Assembly: GCA_017421045.1 (NCBI GenBank)
Contig: JAFQMC010000032.1
Span: 1-50,019, forward strand
Length of the DNA: 50,019 nucleotides
Direction of reading: 5' to 3'
From: Clostridia bacterium
GTDB lineage: Bacteria; Bacillota; Clostridia; Oscillospirales; Acutalibacteraceae
Both the position numbers and the translations under genes were made by a program. Shown here piece by piece: positions 23,360 to 32,242 of the stretch. The notes below the pieces were generated by a model that saw nothing but the letters and a program-made list of their open reading frames with translations, was not told where the DNA came from and searched no databases. Positions within the stretch are counted from its first letter, which is position 1. Every line of letters begins with the position of its first letter.

Positions 23360-23366
23360 CTGCATC

Positions 23367-24224
23367 TTAGCCGATTTCTTCTTTTGAAAGAAATTTCTGT
23401 GTGAATTTGTTTATATTTCTCAGCACCACATCTCCCGTGATTCTGCGTTCGCTGGTGGTGTGTTCCTTGTTTAGCTCGTCGATTCCCTCGTAAATGGTTT
23501 CCAGGTCATCGGTGCCGTTTCTGAAGAGCTTGCTGAGTATTGCGTGGCACTTTTCATAGCCAACTTGAGTCATATTTGAGATAGAGGCTTTGTCCAGTGC
23601 AAGGAAGTTTTTGACCAGGGTGTCATCGTAGTAGTTTATCTGAATAATCCTGCGGTCGAAATGTTCGTTTTCGAATACATAGGATTTTTTGTCGAAGTGA
23701 ACCACGATGATGTAGTCAAGGTCGTGCTTGTGCATTGGAGTGACGGGGATGTTGTCAATCAGTGCGCCGTCGATGTATTTTTTGCCGTTAATTACCAGAG
23801 GTTTTGCAAAAAGAGGGAAACAGACACTTGCACGCATAAGTATGTTGTGGTCTTCTTTTGGGCGTTTCCTGAGATTTATGTATTTGACCTCTGAATCAGA
23901 GATGTTGTAGCAAGTGGTATACAGGTTCAGAGGGATAACGTCACTTTCGTCGATAAGTGCATCCACCGTGTCGTATACAAATGAAGTGAGGGCGAGTTTT
24001 CTGTAGGATGAGATCATGCCCTTGACTTCCAGATCGGACCAGAGTTTTTCTCCCAGTTCCATCTTGTTTGTGGCGTAGGCATATGCGTTGAGGATTCCTA
24101 CTGACGACGCACTCATACATATTAATTCTTCGGGAGAGAAAAACTCAGAGATGCATTTAAGTGCGCCCATCTGGTAGGCGCCTTTTGCCAGACCGCCCGA
24201 CAGTACAATGCCGACTCTTGCCAT
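23367..24224 (-). CDS. Patatin-like phospholipase
   Basis: 285 residues from the ATG at 24224 (GGAGGGAG upstream; the frame extends to 24299 without a site). The oxyanion glycine-rich loop is SGGLAKGAYQMG. The nucleophile Ser41 lies in SASSVG, where the first Gly of the usual GxSxG is Ala. The catalytic Asp is in YIDGALIDNIP (DGA). It has no signal peptide, so it is a cytoplasmic or membrane-peripheral lipid acyl hydrolase. The C-terminal 60 residues are charged and helical. It is monocistronic. Confidence 0.9.
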   Translation of the reverse strand: MARVGIVLSGGLAKGAYQMGALKCISEFFSPEELICMSASSVGILNAYAYATNKMELGEKLWSDLEVKGMISSYRKLALTSFVYDTVDALIDESDVIPLNLYTTCYNISDSEVKYINLRKRPKEDHNILMRASVCFPLFAKPLVINGKKYIDGALIDNIPVTPMHKHDLDYIIVVHFDKKSYVFENEHFDRRIIQINYYDDTLVKNFLALDKASISNMTQVGYEKCHAILSKLFRNGTDDLETIYEGIDELNKEHTTSERRITGDVVLRNINKFTQKFLSKEEIG

Positions 24225-24268
24225 AGTTTTAATCTCCCTCCTTCTAAAAAAGTATGATGATCTTTGGT

Positions 24269-24293
24269 GAGTATGGAAAAACAGAGCATACTC
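24269..24293. repeat. Inverted repeat upstream of the patatin gene
   Basis: GAGTATG (24269-24275) and CATACTC (24287-24293) form 7-bp arms 11 bases apart, about 50 bases upstream of the patatin start. It may be an operator or leader hairpin. Nothing else is recognisable in 24225-24415. Confidence 0.35.
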
Positions 24294-24415
24294 CTTCACT
24301 ATAACTTAGCATTAAAAAATTATATACTATTTGTCTTATTCTGTCAATAAAAATGCAGTTGGTGATTTTTAACATTTATTATGCTCTTCATAAAAGTTTC
24401 CGATAATTAAAGTTA

Positions 24416-24444
24416 TTGACAAAGTGCTCTGTTTGGTTTATGAT
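24416..24444 (+). promoter_or_regulatory. Promoter of the 24492 lipoprotein gene
   Basis: TTGACA (24416-24421), a 17-base spacer and TATGAT (24439-24444). Confidence 0.85.
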
Positions 24445-24491
24445 ATGCAAGGATAATAATAATGATTTATGTGTTTTCAGGAGGATGTATT

Positions 24492-25235
24492 ATGAAAAAA
24501 CGTACTGTTGCATTATGTCTTGCAGTTGTGCTTGTGTTCAGTGTTTTCTGCGGTTGCCAGAACGCTAAGGCAAACAAGCAGTTGTCTGTGATTGTTGATA
24601 ATATCAACACATGGCTTATGCAGGTAGAAAAGGGTACAACCATCTACAGCTATGCAGTTACCGATATGGACCACAACGGCAGACTTGAGGTTATTGCATC
24701 CCAGAACTACGGTGCAGCCGCTTCTTCAACTACCGAGAGCGTGTTCTATGAGATTTCAGAGGATGAAAAGTCACTGGTTAAGTGTGACTACACCTATGAG
24801 GGTGAATCCCAGGCAGATATTATGATTGAGTCTGCAGATTGTTACGAAGACCGTGAGACCGGCAACTTCTACTATATCTTCACCGACGATTCAGGTAACG
24901 GCTTCAGAGAGATATACAACACAAAGGTAGCTGTGTGCTTTGCTGACGGAAAGGTTACAGAACAGCGTCTTGCAACAAAAGCTGCAATCATCGAAGGAGA
25001 AAACGAAGAGCCTACAATCACATACACCGATGCTGACGGCAATGCTATCACAGAGGATGAGTACAAGTACATTGCTGACGAGTACTTCAAGGATTGTAAG
25101 AAGACAACGGCATCCTTCGGTTGGAAAGGCTTTACCTATGCAAACCACTCTCAGATGACTACCTACGGCGATTCAAAGCTTCTGGAAGTCCTCAAGGATT
25201 CCTACAATAAGTTTGACGGCAAAGACAAAGACTGA
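24492..25235 (+). CDS. Lipoprotein of unknown function
   Basis: 247 residues from the ATG at 24492, with AGGAGG 7 bases upstream; an upstream in-frame ATG at 24462 is rejected. A lipoprotein signal (MKKRTVALCLAVVLVFSVF, lipobox FCGC) anchors it outside the membrane. The mature domain has YAVTDMDHNGRLEVIASQN, a short DxDxNG calcium-loop-like motif of the kind found in FG-GAP/VCBS-like or dockerin-like repeats, followed by alternating strands. No catalytic signature is seen. It is a single-gene unit with strong promoter and terminator, so it is likely well expressed. The first 20 residues resemble those of the lipoprotein at 3559. Confidence 0.82.
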   Translation: MKKRTVALCLAVVLVFSVFCGCQNAKANKQLSVIVDNINTWLMQVEKGTTIYSYAVTDMDHNGRLEVIASQNYGAAASSTTESVFYEISEDEKSLVKCDYTYEGESQADIMIESADCYEDRETGNFYYIFTDDSGNGFREIYNTKVAVCFADGKVTEQRLATKAAIIEGENEEPTITYTDADGNAITEDEYKYIADEYFKDCKKTTASFGWKGFTYANHSQMTTYGDSKLLEVLKDSYNKFDGKDKD

Positions 25236-25254
25236 GATTAATAAGCGAAAACAG

Positions 25255-25281
25255 GCACCTGCATCAGCAGGTGCTTTTTTT
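25255..25281 (+). terminator. Intrinsic terminator
   Basis: GCACCTGC, loop ATCA, GCAGGTGC and a run of seven T. Confidence 0.95.
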
Positions 25282-25375
25282 GTACAGCTTACCTGCTTTG
25301 AGCACACTTTTTGTATGTTTTCATATTATGACAGTGGGAGCTTCCGAATATGAAAACAAATGAAAGGTGAAAAAA

Positions 25376-26224
25376 TTGGCAACAATTCTTAACAACTCTG
25401 CAACCCTCACTTACAATTCGGGTGCAGAAACAGGAAGTGCGGCTTCCAATGTAGTAACAACAAGTCTTCTTGATAGTGCCTCGGTGTCTGTTGAGAAATA
25501 TTCCGCAAACAGTAACTGGCGTCCCGGAGAGAATATAACCTATTTTGTAACTGTTACGAACACAGGCACACAGCCTTTGAATGATATAGTTCTCACAGAC
25601 GATCTTGGCGGCGATACTGCGCCTTTGGTCTATGTGACAGGCAGTGCCCGTGTGATTGACGGAAACGACGTTACAGCTGTAACACCTACGGATACAAGTC
25701 CTCTTACAATTTCTTTAGAGGATGCTCTTGAGCCTGATGAGTCGATTACAGTACTCTATGTTGCAAGGTTGAACACTGCCATAGACGATGACGTGGACAG
25801 CATCACCAACACAGTAGAGGTTCAGGCGGTGGGAGACGGTTGCGGTTTCGCAAACGCAGGAGATGAATCCTCGGTTACTCTTCCCCGAGCAGACTTTGCT
25901 CTGGTTGAGATAGTAAAGGCTGTGGATAAGGCAGTTGTTTCCTGCGGTGACACTCTGACCTATACTTTCACTATCGAGAATTCAGGTAACATTCCTGCTA
26001 CAGATGTAGTTATTACCGATACTCTCCCCGAGGGATTCACGGTAACATCCGTCACTTCGGTTACTGACGGCGTGACTACTGTATACAGTCCCGAGGACTA
26101 TTCAATAGATGAAAACAATACTCTGGTGTTGCCCACTTCAGATCTGACAATCACAGTGCCTGCCAGAACAGAGGCAGGAAACGGCATCACCGTGGTGACA
26201 GTGACGGGTGCTGTTACCGCCTGA
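25376..26224 (+). CDS. DUF11-type repeat protein without signal peptide
   Basis: 282 residues from a TTG start at 25376, chosen because AAAGGTG lies 6 bases before it; a GTG in frame at 25367 would overlap that site. The N-terminus (ATILNNSATLTYNSG...) has no signal peptide. Two DUF11-like immunoglobulin-type domains follow: one at about 45-165 with GENITYFVTVTNTGTQPL, and one at about 175-280 with CGDTLTYTFTIENSGNIPA and VVITDTLPEGF. Such domains usually occur in cell-surface or spore-surface proteins. The lack of an export signal is odd and might mean a spore-coat or non-classical location. The function is unknown. Confidence 0.82.
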   Translation: MATILNNSATLTYNSGAETGSAASNVVTTSLLDSASVSVEKYSANSNWRPGENITYFVTVTNTGTQPLNDIVLTDDLGGDTAPLVYVTGSARVIDGNDVTAVTPTDTSPLTISLEDALEPDESITVLYVARLNTAIDDDVDSITNTVEVQAVGDGCGFANAGDESSVTLPRADFALVEIVKAVDKAVVSCGDTLTYTFTIENSGNIPATDVVITDTLPEGFTVTSVTSVTDGVTTVYSPEDYSIDENNTLVLPTSDLTITVPARTEAGNGITVVTVTGAVTA

Positions 26225-26244
26225 CCTTTCCGGGTTGGGACTCA

Positions 26245-26280
26245 GACGGCTTTTCTACGGGAAGCCGTCATATTTTTTTT
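26245..26280 (+). terminator. Intrinsic terminator of the DUF11 gene
   Basis: The stem GACGGCTT / AAGCCGTC with a 9-nt loop is followed by ATATTTTTTTT. Confidence 0.88.
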
Positions 26281-26347
26281 GCGGAAATTACCTAATAAAG
26301 AGATGTATTTGTCACCCTGCTTTATGAAAAGTTTTACTGTTCGTTAA

Positions 26348-26376
26348 TTGTTTTTTGTCGGAATTTGTAGTATAAT
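26348..26376 (+). promoter_or_regulatory. Promoter of the dehydratase-like/activase operon
   Basis: TTGTTT (26348-26353), a 17-base spacer and TATAAT (26371-26376). The leader to the start codon is about 80 bases and shows no known riboswitch. Confidence 0.65.
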
Positions 26377-26464
26377 AATAAATTAAGCGTACATCGGCAT
26401 CTTCGATAATAATATATATGGACAGCCGATTGTTGTGCTGAAATAAATTTACGGGGGTCTTACA

Positions 26465-27712
26465 ATGCCCGAAATTGATTTTACAAAACAAATGAAAAAA
26501 GAGTATACCATACTTGCTCCTGATATTTTTCCCACTCATATGGAGCTTCTGGCAGAGCTGTTCCGTATGTACGGATACAACCTGGTGGTGCTTAAATACG
26601 AGGGGAAGAAAGTCATCGACACAGGGCTCAAGTATCTGCACAACGATATGTGCTATCCTGCAATATGTGCTCTGGGTCAACAGCTCTATGCTCTGACCTG
26701 CGGTGACTTCGACCCGCACAAGTGTGCTCTGGTGCAGTTTCAGACAGGTGGCGGATGCAGAGCCTCCAACTACATATGGCTTCTGAGAAAAGCTCTCAAG
26801 AATATGGGTATGGAGTATGTGCCCGTTATCTCTCTGAGCATGACAAGGCTTGAAAAATACAGCGGATTCAAGTTCACACTTCCCATGTTGCTCAAAGCTG
26901 TTATGGCAATTGTATACGGAGATATGCTTTTGCTTTTAAAGAACCAGACAGCTCCCTACGAAGTGAACAAGGGCGATACACGCCGTGTTGTGGAGAAATG
27001 GATACACGAGCTTACCGAGCAGTTCAGAAGGAATAAGGGACTGAGCCAAAAAAGTATGAAGAAAAATCTCAGTGCCATCGCTGAGGATTTTCATAATATA
27101 AAGCGTGAGAAAAGAGAGAAAACCAAGGTCGGAATTGTAGGAGAAATATACGTCAAATATTCTTCTTTCGGAAACAACGGACTGGAAAAGTTCTTAGAGT
27201 CTCAGGACTGTGAGTATATGCTTCCCGGTGTGCTTGGTTTCTTCCAGTACTGCTTCTCCAATATTGAGACCGACTATAACTACTACGGAGGCAGTAAACT
27301 GGTCCTCAAGGGAGGACACATTGCCGAGTGGATGGCTCGCAAGGTTGAGGGTGCCATGTGTGATGCGTTGAAGCCCTATCCCGAGTTTGTGGCACCTTCT
27401 CCCTTTGATGAGAAGAAGAAAAATGTGGAAAAAGTCATCGACCGCGGTGTTAAAATGGGCGAGGGATGGCTTCTGCCTGCAGAGGTTATCGAGCTTATAG
27501 AAAGCGGATACAGCAACATCATCTGTGCTCAGCCTTTCGGCTGTCTGCCGAACCACATTGTTGGCAAGGGTGTTATACGCACACTCAGAGAGCTTTACCC
27601 CGATGCCAATATTTTTCCTATAGATTACGATGCAGGTGCATCAAAGGTTAATCAGGAAAACCGTATCAAGCTCATGCTTTCCGTGGCAAGAGAGGACAAG
27701 GTAACCCTATGA
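26465..27712 (+). CDS. 2-hydroxyacyl-CoA dehydratase-like protein (COG3581 type)
   Basis: 415 residues; a GGGGG-rich site precedes the ATG. It resembles the D-component-like half of the large CoA-substrate-specific activase/dehydratase proteins. Conserved Cys positions that could bind an Fe-S cluster are in NDMCYPAICALGQQL, LTCGDFDPHKC and QTGGGCRASNYIW. The later SNIICAQPFGCLPNHIVGKG is another family hallmark. It overlaps the next gene by 4 bases (ATGA) and probably forms a complex with that activase. True 2-hydroxyglutaryl-CoA dehydratase subunits have a different arrangement; the substrate and even the reaction of this subgroup are not established. Confidence 0.85.
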   Translation: MPEIDFTKQMKKEYTILAPDIFPTHMELLAELFRMYGYNLVVLKYEGKKVIDTGLKYLHNDMCYPAICALGQQLYALTCGDFDPHKCALVQFQTGGGCRASNYIWLLRKALKNMGMEYVPVISLSMTRLEKYSGFKFTLPMLLKAVMAIVYGDMLLLLKNQTAPYEVNKGDTRRVVEKWIHELTEQFRRNKGLSQKSMKKNLSAIAEDFHNIKREKREKTKVGIVGEIYVKYSSFGNNGLEKFLESQDCEYMLPGVLGFFQYCFSNIETDYNYYGGSKLVLKGGHIAEWMARKVEGAMCDALKPYPEFVAPSPFDEKKKNVEKVIDRGVKMGEGWLLPAEVIELIESGYSNIICAQPFGCLPNHIVGKGVIRTLRELYPDANIFPIDYDAGASKVNQENRIKLMLSVAREDKVTL

Positions 27713-30639
27713 AAAAAATAGGTCTGGACGTAGGCTCCACCACTCTGAAATGTGTGGTACTGGACGAAGATAATAAGATAATTTACTCTACATACAAACG
27801 TCATTTCTCAAAAATTTCACAGATGACGTCCGAGCTTCTCTCGGAGCTTTCCGAGGAATATCCCCATGAGATGCTTCAGATTGTGGTATCGGGTTCTGCA
27901 GGTATGGGTATGGCAAACGACCTGAAACTGCCCTTTGTGCAGGAGGTGTATGCCACCAGAAATGCCGTGAGGAAAGCGGCTCCCGAGGCCGATGTGGTTA
28001 TAGAGCTGGGCGGTGAGGATGCAAAGATACTCTTCATTACGGGTGGTCTCGAGGTGAGGATGAACGGTACCTGCGCAGGCGGTACAGGTGCATTTATCGA
28101 CCGTATGGCTTCACTGCTGTCTGTGGACACTCCTAAGCTCAATGAGCTTGCGAAAGGACGAGAAAAGATTTACACGGTTGCATCCCGTTGCGGAGTGTTT
28201 GCAAAGTCCGATGTTCAGCCTCTTATCAATCAGGGCGCACGCAAGGAGGACATTGCTGCCAGCATCTTCTATGCAGTGGTGAATCAGACTATTGCAGGAC
28301 TTGCTCAGGGCAGGGAGATAAAGGGAAATATCCTCTATCTGGGAGGACCTCTTACATTTCTCTCTGAGCTGAGAAAAGCCTTTGACGATGTGCTGAAAAC
28401 GCGAGGAAACTGTCCCGAAAATTCCCTGTACTTTGTGGCATACGGTGCGGCATTGTCGGATTCAAGCGAGGGTTATGACCTTAAAGAGCTTTCGAAGCAG
28501 ATTTCGGAGTACAGCTCTGAGGGTGGCTACAATGCCTGCAAGCCGTTGTTTACTTCACAAGCACAATACGAGGAGTTTACCGAGCGTCACAAGTCCGCAT
28601 CCCGAGGAATCCGTCAGATAGATAAGCCCTCAGGGGATATGTATCTGGGAATTGATGCAGGCTCTACCACTGTCAAGGTGCTTATGTGCGACGAAAAGGG
28701 CAATATTTTCAGACCCCTTTATACAAAGAATAACGGAAATCCCGTGGCTATAGTCAAGGAATATCTCGAAAAACTCTACAGGGATTTTCCCGATATACAT
28801 ATAAGACAGTCTGCCGTCACCGGCTACGGTGAGGATATAATCAAAAGTGCTTTTCATATTGACCATGGCATCGTTGAGACTATCGCTCACTACACTGCCG
28901 CAAAGAAGTTCAAGCCCGATGTGGACTTCATACTGGATATAGGCGGTCAGGACATAAAATGCTTCAAAATCAGAAACGGCGCTATCGACAACATCTTCCT
29001 CAACGAGGCTTGTTCCTCAGGTTGCGGTTCGTTTCTGCAGACCTTTGCGGCGGCGCTTGGATACTCTATCGAAGATTTTGCCGACTTAGGTCTTTTTGCC
29101 GACAGACCCGTTGACCTGGGTTCCCGTTGCACAGTGTTTATGAACAGCTCCGTCAAACAGGCGCAAAAGGACGGAGCCAGTGTGGAGAATATCTCAGCAG
29201 GACTCTCCATAAGCGTTGTGAAGAATGCACTTTATAAAGTTATCCGATGTGCAAGTGCAGAGGATCTGGGAAAGAATATCGTTGTGCAGGGAGGAACCTT
29301 CCTTAATAATGCAGTCCTCCGCTCCTTTGAGCAGGAGATAGGCCACGATGTAATCCGTCCCGAATACTCGGCGGTTATGGGTGCCTACGGAGCGGCACTT
29401 TATGCACAGAGCAAGGCAAAGAAAAAAGAAAAAAGCTCTGTGCTTACCCAAAGAGAGCTCCAGCATTTTACACACAATGTCAAGGCTATAACCTGCAAGG
29501 GATGCACCAACCGTTGCCGTCTTACTGTGAATACCTTTACAGGCAACGACAGATTCATTGCAGGCAACCGCTGTGACCGACCCATTGACACAGCAAAAGC
29601 AAAAGAGAGATTCAATCTCTACGAATACAAAAACCGACTCCTCGATAAGTATCGTGACGTACGCCCGCAGGAGGGCAGGGCTACCATAGGTCTTCCCATG
29701 GGTCTCAATATGTACGAGCTTCTGCCGTTCTGGGCAACCTTCTTCAGGGAGCTTGGCTTCAATGTGCAGGTGTCTCCCGTGTCGAACAGAAAGATTTATC
29801 TGGAGGGTCAGCACACAATCCCCTCGGATACAGTCTGCTACCCTGCAAAGCTTATGCACGGCCACATCGAGGAACTGCTTAAATCGCAGGTAGATGCAAT
29901 CTTCTATCCCGGTATGACCTATAACTTTGACGAGGGGTTGACCGACCGCAACTTCAACTGTCCTGTGGTGGCATATTACCCTCAGGTTATAGGTGCGAAC
30001 GTGAAGGACCTGGAGAGCACGAAGTTTATCTGTGACTTCATAGGTCTTCATAAGAAAAAAGAGTTTGAAAAACACATAGCTCCCATACTCGGCAAGCATC
30101 TGGGTGTTTTCTCAAAGTCGCTTATTCACAAGGCATCGGAGTGCGCATATGCTGAGTATGAAAGCTACATGGAAAACGTCCGCCGAAAAGGGCAGGAGTT
30201 TCTCTCTCTGGCGAAGAAACGTAATATGCCCGTAATTGTGCTCAGCGGCAGACCCTATCATCTTGACCCCGAGATCAATCACGGCATCGACGAGCTTATC
30301 TGCAACCTGGGCGCGGTGGTTATTACCGAAGACAGCCTGAGTCATCTTGTAAGCCGATTCAGAGTAAGCGTGCGCAATCAGTGGACGTACCACGCAAGAC
30401 TCTACGCCGCCGCAAAATATGTGGCAGAATATCCGAAAGACCTTCAGATCAATCTGATACAGCTTGTGTCCTTCGGTTGCGGAGTGGATGCAGTTACCAC
30501 CGATGAAGTCAGGTCTATTATTGAGAGCAGTGGTAAAATTTACACACAGATAAAGATTGACGAAATCTCAAATATGGGTGCTGTAAAAATCCGCCTCAGA
30601 AGCTTGTTCTCCGCAGCTGTGGACAGAGATGGAAACTGA
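27709..30639 (+). CDS. Double-domain acyl-CoA dehydratase activase (BadF/BadG/BcrA/HgdC family) with DUF2229 tail
   Basis: 976 residues. There are two ASKHA ATPase domains. The first (1 to about 260) begins IGLDVGSTTLKCVVLD and the second (about 310-570) begins LGIDAGSTTVKVLM. Each keeps the two Cys that bridge a shared [4Fe-4S] cluster in HgdC dimers: NGTCAGGTGAF with ASRCGVFAKSD, and NEACSSGCGSF with GSRCTVFMNSS. A four-Cys patch (about 595-623) and a DUF2229 domain (about 640-900) follow, with SDTVCYPAKLMHGHIEELL. Such activases use ATP to inject low-potential electrons into a dehydratase partner. The partner is presumably the upstream gene. In many Firmicutes both parts are one chain of about 1,400 residues; here they are split, with the C-terminal part encoded first. 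Confidence 0.9.
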   Translation: MKKIGLDVGSTTLKCVVLDEDNKIIYSTYKRHFSKISQMTSELLSELSEEYPHEMLQIVVSGSAGMGMANDLKLPFVQEVYATRNAVRKAAPEADVVIELGGEDAKILFITGGLEVRMNGTCAGGTGAFIDRMASLLSVDTPKLNELAKGREKIYTVASRCGVFAKSDVQPLINQGARKEDIAASIFYAVVNQTIAGLAQGREIKGNILYLGGPLTFLSELRKAFDDVLKTRGNCPENSLYFVAYGAALSDSSEGYDLKELSKQISEYSSEGGYNACKPLFTSQAQYEEFTERHKSASRGIRQIDKPSGDMYLGIDAGSTTVKVLMCDEKGNIFRPLYTKNNGNPVAIVKEYLEKLYRDFPDIHIRQSAVTGYGEDIIKSAFHIDHGIVETIAHYTAAKKFKPDVDFILDIGGQDIKCFKIRNGAIDNIFLNEACSSGCGSFLQTFAAALGYSIEDFADLGLFADRPVDLGSRCTVFMNSSVKQAQKDGASVENISAGLSISVVKNALYKVIRCASAEDLGKNIVVQGGTFLNNAVLRSFEQEIGHDVIRPEYSAVMGAYGAALYAQSKAKKKEKSSVLTQRELQHFTHNVKAITCKGCTNRCRLTVNTFTGNDRFIAGNRCDRPIDTAKAKERFNLYEYKNRLLDKYRDVRPQEGRATIGLPMGLNMYELLPFWATFFRELGFNVQVSPVSNRKIYLEGQHTIPSDTVCYPAKLMHGHIEELLKSQVDAIFYPGMTYNFDEGLTDRNFNCPVVAYYPQVIGANVKDLESTKFICDFIGLHKKKEFEKHIAPILGKHLGVFSKSLIHKASECAYAEYESYMENVRRKGQEFLSLAKKRNMPVIVLSGRPYHLDPEINHGIDELICNLGAVVITEDSLSHLVSRFRVSVRNQWTYHARLYAAAKYVAEYPKDLQINLIQLVSFGCGVDAVTTDEVRSIIESSGKIYTQIKIDEISNMGAVKIRLRSLFSAAVDRDGN

Positions 30640-30732
30640 TTTTCGTCCATTAGGTTTCTGTAAAGAATTCACGAGCGGATGTGTTCAGATAACCTCCGGT
30701 TGCCTTTTTGTCAAAAAAGTTTCTGCATTGTG

Positions 30733-30761
30733 TTGACAAAGGGTGAGCAAAGGTTTATTAT
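30733..30761 (+). promoter_or_regulatory. Promoter of the antiporter gene
   Basis: TTGACA (30733-30738), a 17-base spacer and TATTAT (30756-30761). A small hairpin GCCC-TAAA-GGGC follows at the start of the leader. Confidence 0.8.
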
Positions 30762-30810
30762 TTAGTCGCCCTAAAGGGCAATAAAAAATTATTGAAATCA
30801 GGGAAGAACA

Positions 30811-32085
30811 ATGACAGTTTTACTTAGTCTTGCGGTGGCACTTTTCGCCGGACTTATGATGACACGACTTTGCAAACCTCTGGGTTTGCCTGCAGTTACA
30901 GGTTACCTCATTGCAGGTATTCTGGTGGGACCCTATTGTCTCGGTATGCTCGGCATTGAGGGTTTGGGTTTTACATCTATGGAGAATGTAGAGAAGTTTT
31001 CCATTCTCTCCGAGGCGGCACTGGGCTTTATCGCATTTACAATCGGTAACGAATTCAGACTTTCAAGCATTAAGCAGATAGGAAAACAGGCGGTTATTAT
31101 AGCACTCTTCGGTGCTGTGGGTGCAACCATACTTGTAGACGGAGCACTCATCGCCCTCAGCTTCCTGATGCCTGATGTTATCGATATCCCCATAGCACTC
31201 ACTCTGGGTGCTATAGCATCCGCAACAGCTCCTGCGGCGACACTGATGGTTGTCCGTCAGTACAAGGCAAAGGGCCCTGTTACTCAGATGCTCCTGCCTG
31301 TAGTTGCAATTGATGACGCCATCGGTCTCATTGTATTTGCTGTTTCACTGGGCGTTGCAAAGGCTTTTGATTCAGGCAATCTGGACGTGCTCTCCATTGC
31401 GGTGGAGCCGCTGGTCGAGATTGTATTCTCAATAGCAGCAGGTAGTATTCTCGGTGCACTTCTGTCATATACCGAGCGACTCTTCCATTCCAGAAGCAAG
31501 CGTCTTTCCATCACTGTTGCATACGTTCTTCTCGGCGTAGCTATCTCTCAGCTGAAGTTTAACATCGGCTCCGTACACTGCGGATTCTCATCACTGCTTC
31601 TGCTTATGATGATGGGAACTGTATTCTGCAATATGTGCGATTTCTCAGAGGAGCTTATGGACAGACTCGACCGCTGGACAGGACCTTTGTTTGCGCTGTT
31701 CTTTGTAATTAGCGGTGCAGAGCTTCAGCTTGCAACCTTTACCCAGTGGACTATGGTGGTTGTGGGTGCTGTATATATTGTTTTCAGGTGTCTCGGCAAG
31801 TATTTCGGTGCTTCCTTCAGTGCAAAGATTACCCACTGCGACCCGAACATTCAGAAATATCTGGGAATTACCTTGTTCCCGCAGGCAGGTGTTGCGCTGG
31901 GTATGACTCTCATTGCATCCGCTGAGTTCGGCGGAACTCAGGGAGATGTTATCCGCAATATCACACTCTTCTCGGTTATGATCTACGAGCTTGTGGGTCC
32001 CATGCTTACAAAAATTGCTCTCACCAAGGCAGGGGAGATTATCCCCGAGGGAAGAAAATCCTCCCGCGGAGTTATGCATCACTGA
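30811..32085 (+). CDS. Cation:proton antiporter (CPA2, KefB/NapA-like)
   Basis: 424 residues with about 12 membrane segments and no C-terminal RCK/TrkA domain. Features include GLPAVTGYLIAGILVGPYCLG in the first helices, ATAPAATLMVVRQYKAKGP and the ion-binding double Asp in VVAIDDAIGLIVFAVSLG. It exchanges Na+ or K+ for H+ across the membrane. The start follows AGGGAAG. It is a single-gene unit by its own promoter. The ion is not decidable. Confidence 0.9.
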   Translation: MTVLLSLAVALFAGLMMTRLCKPLGLPAVTGYLIAGILVGPYCLGMLGIEGLGFTSMENVEKFSILSEAALGFIAFTIGNEFRLSSIKQIGKQAVIIALFGAVGATILVDGALIALSFLMPDVIDIPIALTLGAIASATAPAATLMVVRQYKAKGPVTQMLLPVVAIDDAIGLIVFAVSLGVAKAFDSGNLDVLSIAVEPLVEIVFSIAAGSILGALLSYTERLFHSRSKRLSITVAYVLLGVAISQLKFNIGSVHCGFSSLLLLMMMGTVFCNMCDFSEELMDRLDRWTGPLFALFFVISGAELQLATFTQWTMVVVGAVYIVFRCLGKYFGASFSAKITHCDPNIQKYLGITLFPQAGVALGMTLIASAEFGGTQGDVIRNITLFSVMIYELVGPMLTKIALTKAGEIIPEGRKSSRGVMHH

Positions 32086-32124
32086 GAGTAAAAAACGTAA
32101 ACTTAACAGATTTTGTTCTTTATT

Positions 32125-32161
32125 CGGGGGCTGTTTCGGAAATAATGCCGAAAAGTCCCCG
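32125..32161 (+). other. Hairpin between the antiporter gene and the T-box promoter
   Basis: CGGGG pairs with CCCCG and TTTCGG with CCGAAA, with a small internal bulge. It could end antiporter transcription, but an A-rich rather than T-rich stretch follows, so this is uncertain. Confidence 0.4.
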
Positions 32162-32177
32162 AAGCCTTAAAAAAAAC

Positions 32178-32206
32178 TTGACAAAACCCCGATTCCGTCG
32201 TAATAT
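32178..32206 (+). promoter_or_regulatory. Promoter of the T-box operon
   Basis: TTGACA (32178-32183), a 17-base spacer and TAATAT (32201-32206). The word TAATATTAGTA starts at the -10 and recurs at 32227-32237, and ATTAGTACTAAT (32205-32216) is a perfect palindrome, so a repressor could bind here. Confidence 0.7.
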
Positions 32207-32242
32207 TAGTACTAATCTTTATTTTTTAATATTAGTATAAAT

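Noticed and set aside
29194-30099. 301-codon minus-strand frame inside the activase gene
   Set aside because: The plus strand encodes conserved DUF2229/activase sequence over the same stretch; the antisense frame shows no family features or ribosome binding site.
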